Program-made: the position numbers and the translations under genes
The notes under the pieces: generated by a model
The model's database searches: none
What the model was told of the DNA's origin: nothing
The model's input: only the letters and a program-made list of their open reading frames with translations
NCBI GenBank assembly: GCA_946807835.1
Contig: OX327690.1
Coordinates: forward strand, 29,854,501-29,918,500
Direction of reading: 5' to 3'
Length of the DNA stretch: 64,000 bases
Origin: Ailanthus altissimus
Taxonomy: Eukaryota > Streptophyta > Magnoliopsida > Sapindales > Simaroubaceae
In this document: positions 1-9,340 of the stretch, piece by piece
How positions within the stretch are numbered: the stretch's first letter is position 1
How the letters are laid out: each line of letters starts with the position of its first letter

Positions 1-97
1 TGGTATTCAATTTTCACTTTCTAAAACAAAAAGTTGTAGATGGTTTTTTCAAAAATAAAAAAGAAGACTTCGATCTTCTCTTCTTTGGTAGCGAGCT

Positions 98-240
98 CAG
101 CCACCATGTTCAGGCACCACCGTTCAAAGATCGAGACCCCAACCACCGTTAAAGAGAGAAGCCGTTGTTCAAAGATCGAAGACCCCAGCCACTATGTACA
201 GCAGCCACCATGTTCAAGCACCGCTGTTCAAAGATCGAAG
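98..240 (+). repeat. Imperfect short tandem repeat (GTTCAAAGATCGA word)
   Basis: The word GTTCAAAGATCGA occurs three times (about 124, 168 and 227), and CAGCCACCATGTTCA occurs at about 99 and 202. Spacing is irregular, about 40-60 bases. An open frame crosses it (40-417), but its composition follows the repeat and no protein family is recognisable. Confidence 0.6.
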
Positions 241-625
241 CTGCCACCCATCCGCTGCCGTCCCTCAGTTTCATTATATCAAAATTTTGTTGGTGTGTTG
301 ATGAGTATTTTTATTTTGTGGGTTTGGGTATTTCACAAAACTATGGTGAAATTTGATTTGTGTATTGTAGGAATGGTTGTTAGAGTTTTTGAGAGGTGGT
401 TGTGGTGGATGATGTAGGGTTCGTTCATGGGTTTAGGTTTTTTAGGACCAAGAATCTTGGCAATTCAAGAGATTCAAGACCAGTCGATCCATCTGTGTTG
501 TCTTTGTTTCAACTTTTAATTTAGAGTGTTTTTAAGTTATTGTTGTGAAGACTATGATCCAACCCTTTATGTTTTGTATTTAGTTAAGAATTCAATTTGA
601 AATTAAAGGTCTGACTTATTTACAG

Positions 626-830
626 AAAAAAAAGATTAGATGTAAAGTTCGAATTTCTCTATTTCTTCTCATCTGGATAACAGGAGCTCGATGGTTTTTG
701 ATTTCTTGAAGTGGTTTTTTCAAGGGAAAAAAAAGATTAGACGTAAAATTTGAATTGTAAATTTTTTCCTTTTTTTTTTCATCTAGGTAAGAGGAGCTTG
801 ATGGTTTTTTATTTCTTAAAGTGGTTTTTG
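626..830 (+). repeat. Two-copy tandem duplication, about 100 bp unit
   Basis: The first unit (about 626-712) starts in an A-run followed by GATTAGATGTAAAGTTCGAA and continues to GGAGCTCGATGG and GAAGTGG. The second unit (about 728-830) repeats the same order with a few substitutions and a longer T-run. No coding content is visible. Confidence 0.75.
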
Positions 831-1860
831 ATAGTGGTGTGTGTTCATGATTTTGGCAAAACTTCTTTTTGTAATTTATTTCTGTGATCTCCACTAATTA
901 GAAGTTACTATTAAAGTATATTTTCTGTTTGGGTGATCAGAAAATGCAAGAAAGTAAAGGTAAAGAAATAAAAAAAAAATATGAGGAAAATGAGGTCAAT
1001 TGTGTTATATTTCTGTAAATTTCTTTTTTTTAATAGATTATTATATGAATTAAAGAAAATAACATAAAATTAATAAAAAAAAATATTGGTAGAAGAGTAT
1101 AATAGTGAAGTTAATTCTATTATTAGAGGTAATTTAGTCATGTTATTTGTAATGACATAGAATTAGTCGATTTTGATAGAAGAGCATTGGTGAATTTTTT
1201 TAAACTTTTGAATATTGTTGATTAAATTAAAATTTGTGGGTATTTATATAATTAATTTTTATTTTAAAAGTATTCGTGATAATAATTTTAAAAAATATAT
1301 TAATTTATTTTATTAATAAAAAATATTTATTATGAAAAAAAAAAAACAAAACTAACAAAAATTTCAAGTGATATTTGAGATCTATAACTTGATCATTTGT
1401 CTATTCCTTAAACCTGTTACACACGGATTGCTTACTTTGTTAAAATCTTTCCTTATTGTTGCCTTTCCTATCTACTTAGCGATCAAAATCTCCTTATCTG
1501 AATAGTTTTTTTTCAGATTCAAATTCTTTCTTTAAAGAAATTCATTAAGAGTTAATTTAAATCATGATTAATACATGAAGGCATGCAAATATTTAAATTT
1601 ATTCTCGATCTTTACTTTTATTATCGTGAGTTTTCATTATTTCACTTTTCAAAATCGATATAATAATTTTGATTGATTCGATGTCTCTCTCCCTCTTGAT
1701 TAACCCCTTGAATAAAACACGTCATCATTTTTCATTATCTCGAGTTCACCGGAAAAGTGGCCGGCCATTACCAAATATTTGCTACGGCCAACACAATCTG
1801 ACGGGGAAGATACGACTTATGTGTTGGGGCAACATCATTGATCATTCTTGCCCATTTTCG

Positions 1861-1880
1861 CCCCCCCCCCCCCACCCCAC

Positions 1881-1923
<43 letters not shown>
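1861..1923 (+). repeat. Compound microsatellite C(n)-(CA)n-(TA)n
   Basis: A run of C at about 1861-1873 is followed by a CA/AC dinucleotide tract and then a TA tract ending near 1922. The open frames crossing it are low-complexity artefacts. Confidence 0.95.
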
Positions 1924-2002
1924 CAAATATTTGGACACTGACTTCCACGAGCGCATTTGGTTATCGAACATCAATTAAGGACAAAAATAGTATGAAATTT
2001 AA

Positions 2003-2542
2003 TGTCACGTTTTAAATATTCTTAAGTAAATATTTGAATATTTTGTATGTGATAAGATCATTAAAAAGATATTTAGTTTATTGTGTGTTAAAAGGGTTAG
2101 AGTTTTTAAAAAGTTTAATGGAGTTGGGTTAAGCCTACTTTTAAATGATAGGTGGGGGAGTATTTTAGAAAAAAACATATTCCTTAGTATATACTTGTGA
2201 TATGTAACATCTTTGAAATATTTTTTTAAATATTCTCCATTTTAAATGTGAACTATTAGATTAGAGTTAATCATAACCGTGTATTGTATATAGCTTTAGC
2301 TATAAATAGGTAGAGTTCTCATTTGAGAAACTATCCTCCAAATACTTCAAATTGTAGAAATACTCATAACTTGTAATTCTATAGCTTTGTAATCTCTCTT
2401 TAGTAATAAAATACGAGAGCATTCTCTTAAACATTTGGTGTGCTTCTTCTTCATCTCTTTCTTTGGTTATTTGGGGGTCTTGTAGGCTGTTTAGTGCTAG
2501 AGTGTCTAAGGCTGCGCGGGTTCGAGAAATCAATTCGTAACA
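2003..2542 (+). repeat. 5' LTR of the gypsy element
   Basis: Starts TGTCACG and ends GTAACA. It aligns along its length with 5043-5584. A TATA-like CTATAAATAGG lies near 2298, followed by a poly(A)-signal-like AATAAAA near 2406. Confidence 0.93.
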
Positions 2543-2544
2543 AG

Positions 2545-2556
2545 TGGTATCAGAGC
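2545..2556 (+). other. Primer binding site (initiator Met tRNA)
   Basis: TGGTATCAGAGC lies two bases after the 5' LTR. This is the standard complement of the 3' end of plant initiator methionine tRNA, used to prime minus-strand DNA synthesis. Confidence 0.95.
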
Positions 2557-2569
2557 GGGTTAAAACAAG

Positions 2570-3762
2570 ATGGTGAAGGAAGTTGCTGGATCATCCAAGA
2601 TTAACGAAGGGAGGGGAAGAGACCCCAAAGCTAGGAGACATGAGAGTATTTCACCAGAAAAGTTCGTTGATCCGAACCACGAACTAGGGGACATGGTTAT
2701 GAGACTCGGTGGTGCTGTGAGTAAGGCAACAGATCGCATTGGGGAGTTGAAAGAGAACGTCGAGAAGCTCGAGGTAGGCCTCGATATTCAAGGGGACGAA
2801 CTGTGCTCCCTCATCGACAGCTCCATAGACGAGTATGCTGACAAGCAACAGGACTGGATCAAGAATTTTCAGGAGAAGGTCTTCAACACCATAGACAAAG
2901 TTCAAGCCCAAATAAAAGAGCTACGAAAGGGGTTTGAAGATGTCAAGGAGAACTTGGTGTTATGCAAGCGAGCGATCACTAATGGCATAGCTACTCAAAG
3001 CGTGGTGACTGCACCAAGGGTCGAAGCCCCTAAACTGAAGGAGTTTAGTGGCAGACGGGATGCCAAGGAGCTTAACAACTTTTTTTGACAAATGGAGAGG
3101 TATTTTAGTGCCATGGGTGTGCGGGACGAACACAAGGTAAGTACCGCAACTTTATATCTTTCTGATCATGCAATTCTGTGGTGGCGTAGGAAAAGCGAGG
3201 AGATTCGCAAAGGTACCTGCACCATAGGCACATGGAAAGAATTGCAACGGGAGTTAAAACGCCAGTGTATAAGCGGCCGAAAGAGTTGAAACAAACAAAG
3301 TCCATTGAGGAATACATGGAGGAGTACTCCTTGTTGATATTGCAAATCCGCAACATGAGTGAGGATGACTTGTTGTTCAATTTTCTAGATGGATTACAAT
3401 CATGGGCTACCAATAAGTTGAAGCGGCATAGAGTGCAGAATATATCTGATGCCCTTACAATGGCGGAGACACTCATAAATTACCGTAAGGGAGAATCGAG
3501 TAAGTTCAAAAATTATAAACCCAATCACAGTAAGGGTGGGGAAATCAAAGAGTTTCAACCTCCGGAGAGCAAGGAGAAGAAAGGCAAACTGCCAGAGTGG
3601 AAGAAGCAGAAACGCAACGGCCATAGAGGTAATGGTCTGAGGTCGAACTATTTTCTCTGCGATGGGGATCATTGGGTGAAGGACTGTTTGAAAAAGAAGG
3701 CTTTCAATGCAATGTATGAGGCACAAGAAGAGGGTGAACAGAGCTGTATGGGTTGTATGTAG
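2570..3762 (+). pseudogene. Ty3/gypsy gag (capsid/nucleocapsid), frameshifted
   Basis: This is the structural Gag protein of the gypsy element. It opens with ATG at 2570, 14 bases after the primer binding site. A helical N-terminal part leads into a retrotransposon-gag domain with ELNNFF, MERYFSAM and ILWWRR. The frame breaks in a T7 run near 3081-3087 and again near 3270-3290, then continues to a nucleocapsid with a zinc-knuckle-like stretch. The first zinc ligand is lost: the expected C-x2-C-x3-H-x4-C reads Y-F-L-C at 3649-3660. An in-frame TAG at 3760-3762 then separates gag from protease, which continues in the same frame. This copy should not make a working Gag. The family call rests on motif order. 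Confidence 0.9.
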
Positions 3763-4482
3763 TTGTTCAATTCCCTTAAAGCCAAGCAGCGTGCAGATGT
3801 GCCAACGGGGACGACGCTTATGTATATTGAAGCCAGCATTAATTGCATCAAGACTCAAGTGTTGGTTGATACGGGAGCTACGCACAACTTCATTAAGCGT
3901 GCGAAAGCGGAATGCTTGGGCCTTTATGTAGAGAAAAGAGAGGGATACCTCAAGTCTGTGAATGCAACAGCCAAGCCGCTGGATGGGGTGGTTCGTGGAG
4001 CTGAAATTTACATTGGCAAATGGCATGGTAAGGCAAATTTCTCGGTAGCACCTCTCGATAATTTTGATGTGGTGCTAGGTATGAAGTTCTTACGGCAGTA
4101 CAATATGGTGCTACTTTCTCAACACAACTATATGTGTATTTTGGAGGAAGGGCCTCGAATGATACAGACAGTAGATATGCCCAAGGGTGGGCGATCCAAG
4201 CCAAGCGCCAAGGTCCTTTCCGCAATGCAGCTAAGGGTAAATGCTGAGCACAAAGGAGGGTTACATTCAGCCACAACAATGGGGATGGATGATGAGGCAA
4301 ATGAGGGCAAAGATGACATACCGAAGGTTGTTGTAGAAGTGCTCGAGGAGCACAATGGGGTCAAGCCTACTGCCTTACTGGAAGAACCGCCTTCAAGAGA
4401 TGTAATTGAGGGCAAGTTGGAGCTTGAGATTACGCTTCCAACTGTGGTGCCGACGCCTCCATCGGAGATGGGAGAGTTGTAA
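3763..4482 (+). pseudogene. Ty3/gypsy aspartic protease region
   Basis: This continues the gag frame after the TAG at 3760-3762. The retropepsin-like fold is marked by VLVDTGATHNFI with the catalytic Asp-Thr-Gly at 3868-3876, followed by AECLGL and, further on, FDVVLGMKFL, the usual second conserved strand. In intact elements this enzyme dimerises and cuts the Gag-Pol polyprotein. The open frame ends at 4480-4482, just where a linker to reverse transcriptase would begin; instead the sequence runs through about 400 degraded bases into a chromodomain remnant. The protease core looks intact, but it is probably not translated because of the upstream lesions. Confidence 0.9.
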
Positions 4483-5030
4483 GGGCAGCTCGAAGAGTTT
4501 TTGGATGTATGTGTCATCCAAAAGTCTAAGGTGGCATATGATGTGCATTTTTAGCACAAGGAGTAGGTTAAAGACAAATAGTGGTGTGTCAAGCATAGTG
4601 TGGAGGACTTGGTGATAGAGACGATACTTCCACTATAACGTAAGTTAGCACACCCAGTTTACAAAAGCCTTGATCATGGGGACGAGGGGCCAAGGTGTAT
4701 TGCCAAGAGAAATCGCAACATCTCGCATAAGGTGGAGTTACCTTCGAGACAACGGCAGTGGCTACATCAAGTACATTCTGCAAGCTATTGGAAGTAGTAC
4801 CGTGGAGGTACGGGAAGTTTAGAATTTGAGCCACACAACCGGGAACCTTTGGAGATTTCCACACGCCATGAGAAAGGTGAGAAACTCATGACGAGTCTTG
4901 AATACTTTGTTGAGTGGAAAGGGTTGCGCAATGGGAGAGCATGCTTGGAACACGAGAGCGCTCAGCTATAGTTTGAAGATCGAGGTGCGTATATTTCAGC
5001 GAAGACTCGACGAGGGCATCGCGTGAATTT
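4483..5030 (+). pseudogene. Deleted pol region with chromodomain remnant
   Basis: Between protease and 3' LTR an intact element has reverse transcriptase, RNase H and integrase. Only about 550 bases remain. At 4885-4975 one frame reads EYFVEWKGL, a near-canonical chromodomain core, then an acidic stretch and an in-frame TAG. Chromodomains on plant chromoviral integrases direct insertion to chromatin marks. The surrounding sequence has several stops and no RT or DDE motifs, so the catalytic part was removed in one or more deletions. Confidence 0.82.
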
Positions 5031-5042
5031 GGTGGGGGAGAA
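5031..5042 (+). other. Polypurine tract
   Basis: GGTGGGGGAGAA lies directly before the TG of the 3' LTR, the expected position and composition of the plus-strand primer. Confidence 0.85.
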
Positions 5043-5584
5043 TGCCACGCCCTAAATATTCTCAAGCAAATACTCAAATATTTGACGCGCGACAAAACCA
5101 CCAAGGGGGGTATTTAGTCCATTGTGTGTTAAAAGAGCTAGAGCTTTTAGAAGGCTCAATGGAGTTGGGTTAAGCCCACTTTTGAGTGGTAGGTTGGGGA
5201 GTATTCTAGAAAATGCATATTTCTTAGGATATACTTGTGGTAGGTAGAATCTTTGGAATATTCCTTTAAATATTCTTCACTTTAGAGGTGGACCATTGAA
5301 TAAGAGTTAATCTTAGCCGTCCATTGTATATAACTTTATTTATAAATAGGTGGAGTTTTTGTTTAAAAAACTATCCTCCAAATTCTTCAAATTGTAGAAA
5401 TACTCATAGTTTGTAATTCTATAATTTTGTAATCTCTCTTTAATAATAAAATACAAGAGCATTCTCTCAAACACTTAGGGTGCTTTTTCTTAATCTCTTT
5501 ATTTAATTAATTAGGGTCTTGTAGACTGCTTAACGCTTAAAGAGTGTCTAAGGCCGTGCAGGTTCAAAAAATCAGTCCATAACA
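5043..5584 (+). repeat. 3' LTR of the gypsy element
   Basis: Starts TGCCACGCC and ends ATAACA, pairing with 2003-2542. Differences are spread along the length (many C/T and G/A changes), so the insertion is not recent. Confidence 0.93.
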
Positions 5585-7256
5585 CTAAAGAGCCATCCTT
5601 CAAGCCCCTAATTTTTTTAATTTAATAATAATATTTTTTAATTTCATCTTTTAAAATATATATTTTTTAATTTAACTCTTCAAAATTGTTTAACACTAAA
5701 ATATCCGTATAATTAAATTCTAACACAAAATAATTTTCAATTTAGCATCTATTTCTCCGCACATTAAATTCTAAGTCGGTCTTTAAATAGTACCAAATAT
5801 AGATTGGCTTGTGCTTTATTAAGTAGTATAGTCGTGAAATTTTGTTAGTGGCTAGTTTAAGGCAAATTCAATTTGTTAATAATTATATAGTTTTATATTA
5901 AGATAACATAAAATAATTAATAAAAAATTTAAAATTTAACAAAATAAAATAGTCCAATGCAATAAGATAGCCAAATTTAACATAATTTATACCGTTCAAT
6001 TACAATATACCACCTATCCAATAATATTGAAGTTGGCAATAATTAAAAGAGAATATAACGTCTATTACAAAAAATCCTAAACCATAAAGTTCAGAGAAGA
6101 TTTTGGAGGAAAGTTGGTTATGTCCCTCTACAATCTTCTTTTAAAAAAGCAGTCTCTCTCACTCTCTCATTTATCTTCAATTTTCACTTATTCGCATTAA
6201 AATTATCTAGATTGTTCTAGACAACTTTTTTTTTTTTATTTCCTCTCAACTTCCTCTCAGTTACTTGATTGTCGGAGAATATTTCGAAGGTGCACCACAT
6301 TCTTCCTGAATCAAGCTTAGGAAGAAGAAGGATTTCAAAGAAAGAAAAAGGAGATCCAACAGAGCTAGAAGAATATAAACGTAATTTCAAATAATGAAGT
6401 CACTTTATGTGACTTCACCACATATAATATACAAAATATTATCCATCTAATATAACACAAATCTCATACTATCTTTAATGATTAATGTTCATATGCAAGG
6501 ACAACAAACAACATGTTTTTGTAAAATGAAAACAAACATTCACGGATTCTTAATTGGAAAGCAAATATGAAAGAATATTGTAAGGTTGGAATATAAATAT
6601 ATTAAATGATTAAATAATCTAAATTTTTGTTTCGAGCATTATGCAAATCTCTTTCAAAATGTATCCTATAATCATCTTTTAATATCTTGTTGGCACTGAT
6701 TTTCTTTTTTTTATAAATTAGGCATTTTCAAGGCTAAGATAAATAAGAGTAAAATTATTAAAATTGTTTAATTATGTTGTTAATTTTTACATACTATCAG
6801 AGTGGGTTCAAGAGTAATTTTGAGGCTCACGTTTAGATTAGAATAATGCCAAAATGATGATGGTTCACCGTGAAAAATAATTTCGGAGTTTGTTTTAGTT
6901 GTGAGAATCATTAAAGAAAAAAAGGAAAAAACACAAATAGCCATCCTCGAGTAGTCTCTTGCTGCCACCGTTGTCGGAGCTTCTGCCATCAAGAAGACCA
7001 ACCAAGACCGTCGTTTAAGGCCTTGCATAGTGGCAGTTCAAGTTCAACCGTTGCCACCCTCCCGCCACTGCCAAAAACGCAATTCTGAGCAAGGATAGTC
7101 GCCCGAGTTGACGACAAAGGTGCATTCCATCTTCTTTGTATTTTTATATTACTTTTTTTTGTAATTGACTGAAATTAAGATGCAGAGGGTAAAAATATAA
7201 TGGAAATGATGCAAGACAAAATAAGTAGCCAATATTTTTACGAACACTTGAAAGTT
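5585..7256. other. AT-rich intergenic DNA
   Basis: No gene is supported. A GC-richer patch at about 6940-7110 encodes nothing recognisable. CTATCAGAGTGGG near 6795 resembles a primer binding site but has no LTR next to it. Confidence 0.6.
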
Positions 7257-7310
7257 TTCGTCTTCACAGTTGCCTACACTATACCTGGAGGTAATTCGAA
7301 TGATAATGAC
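7257..7310 (+). pseudogene. Relic of a PGG (ankyrin-protein) domain
   Basis: One frame reads FVFTVAYTIPGG followed by NSND. This is the signature of the PGG domain at the C-terminus of plant ITN1-like ankyrin-repeat membrane proteins; the ankyrin pseudogene here has VVFAAAYTVPGG at the matching place (exon 5). Upstream and downstream the frame is closed, and no ankyrin repeats or following membrane helices are readable. It looks like the last surviving piece of a second, older ankyrin gene. The match is short, so chance resemblance is not fully excluded. Confidence 0.6.
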
Positions 7311-7407
7311 ATTGACATCTGCTGTTTTCTTTCTTTTTGTACTCCCATCTAACTTTTAGGCTCGAGGATTTTCACTTATAAATTATAAAATAAAAATTTA
7401 TTTTTGC

Positions 7408-8485
7408 TGTTTAATAATTATTCCCCTAAAAAATTATCTTTAAACATAAGGCCTTTAAACTTAAAAAAATTCAACTTTTAAAGAATTAGTCAAATTTTTT
7501 TTGTGGGATAGTTCTCTTTAAAGCCCACTATTCTTTGCAGAACAATCCACTTTAAAGATAAGTCTATAGTAATAATCATCGGTCCAGGCTATGGTAAGAC
7601 TAGTTAGCAGAGAACATGCTCGAATTTAAAAAGACCTAATCGAAAATCTAAAGCACATGTTTGGTTGGACAGGCTAGGATACAGTTAAAGCCACTCTTTA
7701 TACACTAACAAGATTAATTCATCTTCAGTGTTTGTGTGATCAACAAAGAAATCGAGTTATAATAGACACCGGATCGGCTGTCTGTCGAACAAGTCGACTA
7801 AGTACAGCCAGTGAAGTCACCAGAAGACCTCGAACCACGACCGAACTGAATAAGAAAAGACTACCCAAAAATTGACCTGAGTAGATCGAACTTAGCCTTA
7901 TATTTAATCAAATTCACTAGCAAAGACAGACATAAGGAATATGTCAAGAATATACTTAACGTATGTCAGCAAGATACTTGATGTGTAGTAGAAGCATGTT
8001 AGAAGAAGATTGACAAAAATATATTTAACGTATAACAGAAATACAATAGAATCAAAGTTAGAAGCATGTTAGGGAATATGCTAAAAATATTCCTAAAAAG
8101 TTCTCTTAAGATTAGTACTACAGAAAAAAGAGAAACAAAAACACAAAAGCAAGGGAGGAGGCTAAGAGAAAACAAAAGATCTAGACACGGAGAGGGAAAT
8201 AGTCTTTTCTTTTACTCTTCAACATTTTGCTTAACCTTTTCACTAGTCTTTCACTATAAAAACCCTTTTCGGCTTAAGCATAGGAAAGTCTTTGCTAAAA
8301 CCTACCCCAACGAGACCATTACGATAGCTTCGCTTGTGTTTTACAGATTCTGTCGTACCCGACGAGGAAGAGAACGCCCAAACTTTTGCAAGCAAATCCA
8401 ACCAAAACGAGACCCAAATGCTGATTCTCGTTAATAAATAAATTCAAAACTCATTGATTCAAAAAATTATTTTTTTTAGTCAGCA
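7408..8485 (+). mobile_element. Solo LTR of the large gypsy family (copy 1)
   Basis: This stretch aligns base by base, with many substitutions, to the reverse complement of 17414-18590 and of 27270-29275. Those two flank the large minus-strand gypsy element and are read as its LTRs. Here the LTR stands alone. It contains a core promoter TATAAAAACCC at 8255-8265, and about 220 bases follow to the probable end CAGCA. No internal element sequence follows on either side. End points are approximate (within about 10 bases at the right, more at the left), and no target-site duplication is evident. Confidence 0.75.
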
Positions 8486-8586
8486 ATAATCATTTTATGT
8501 AAATTATTTGATTGAACTTGCAATAACCTAGATAAAAAAATATATACTAAACACTGAGTGAAGATTTTGTTTATAAATAATAATAC

Positions 8587-8617
<31 letters not shown>

Positions 8618-9164
8618 AGCTACAATTATTATTCATTTAAGGAAGCCATTTTATTGAACTCGATATGGAATAAATTTAACTTAAAAGTTTGCAAGTTTAT
8701 AAACTATCTCTGCATAGAAAAAATTATTGAACTGATAAATAATAAATTAAATTAACAAAATAAAATATTAAAAAAATACAATAACATACCAAATAATGTA
8801 TAAGAAAATATTATCCCATCTAATCTAACAAAATATCACTGATAAGAATTATGATTAATTTTTAATATCAAATATAGATTTTCAAAAGTGACTGTGTGTA
8901 ACAGAAAATAAAATATAAAACTAATTTATGTCGATCAATAATAATCAATTAAATATTCTCAAAATCATTTTCATGTATAAATAACTTTCTTTTAAGGTTT
9001 ATATGTATGAATAAGAGTGAAAGTTATTTTTTTATTTATATTGTCAAATTTTACGTAATATAAGAACCACTTTAATAATAAAATTTAAAAATCAAACCAA
9101 ATATTTAAATTAAAATAAATATCTTGTGATAATAACCATCATAAAAAAAAAAAAAAGCATGTAA
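8486..9164. other. AT-rich spacer with (TA)n
   Basis: A TA dinucleotide tract lies at about 8591-8617. No gene is visible; the short open frame across the TA tract is an artefact. Confidence 0.7.
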
Positions 9165-9340
9165 GATTAGATTGTGCCTCACAAGAATAATCATCACGGG
9201 AATAGAAGGATTATTAACTTCACCTTTATTTTATTCTTGTAATGGGTGAGCTTTATTAAATTAATAAGTAAAGTAGTGATTTTATGAAAAAATTCACCAA
9301 ACCTTGAGACGAGGATATCGGAGATTAACGCTTATTATGT
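9165..9340 (+). promoter_or_regulatory. Orphan copy of the ankyrin-gene promoter
   Basis: CTTGAGACGAGGATATCGGAGA at about 9302-9324 also occurs at 29731-29752, just upstream of the ankyrin gene start. The similarity extends left through CACCTTTATTTTATTCTTGTA (compare 29621-29640) and GAGCTTTATTAAATTAATAAG. The functional copy has TATAAAAAG at 29709-29717; here the matching position reads TTTATGAAAAA, so the TATA box is lost. No ankyrin coding sequence follows. Confidence 0.7.

Larger units (their letters stand above)
1..1860. other. AT-rich intergenic DNA with short repeats
   Basis: I see no gene here. Short open frames exist, but they lack recognisable domains and overlap low-complexity DNA. 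The first 260 bases are less AT-rich and carry a small repeated word; 626-830 holds a two-copy tandem duplication. The rest is A/T-run spacer. I cannot exclude the end of an unrecognised element in the first 420 bases. Confidence 0.6.
2003..5584 (+). mobile_element. Non-autonomous Ty3/gypsy chromovirus LTR retrotransposon
   Basis: A complete LTR-to-LTR unit of about 3.6 kb. Two LTRs of about 540 bp begin TG and end CA. A methionine-tRNA-type primer binding site follows the 5' LTR and a G-rich polypurine tract precedes the 3' LTR. Inside, in order, are gag, an aspartic protease and a chromodomain-like tail. Reverse transcriptase, RNase H and the integrase core are missing, so the copy could move only with help in trans. 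Gag carries frameshifts and a stop, so this copy is also damaged. The flanks (TTTAA / CTAAA) do not give a clean 5-bp target-site duplication. The chromodomain remnant places the element with the chromoviruses; the lineage was not determined. Confidence 0.93.

Noticed and set aside
40..417. 125-codon open frame near the left edge
   Set aside because: It runs across the GTTCAAAGATCGA repeats and then low-complexity sequence; no family or splice context.
1669..1974. Open frames on both strands
   Set aside because: They read through the C/CA/TA microsatellite, giving Pro/His/Thr and Ile/Tyr or Cys/Val runs.
3400..4026. 208-codon open frame on the minus strand
   Set aside because: It is antisense to gag and protease of the gypsy element and has no domain of its own.
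6785..6810. Primer-binding-site-like CTATCAGAGTGGG
   Set aside because: Too imperfect, and no LTR end lies directly before it.
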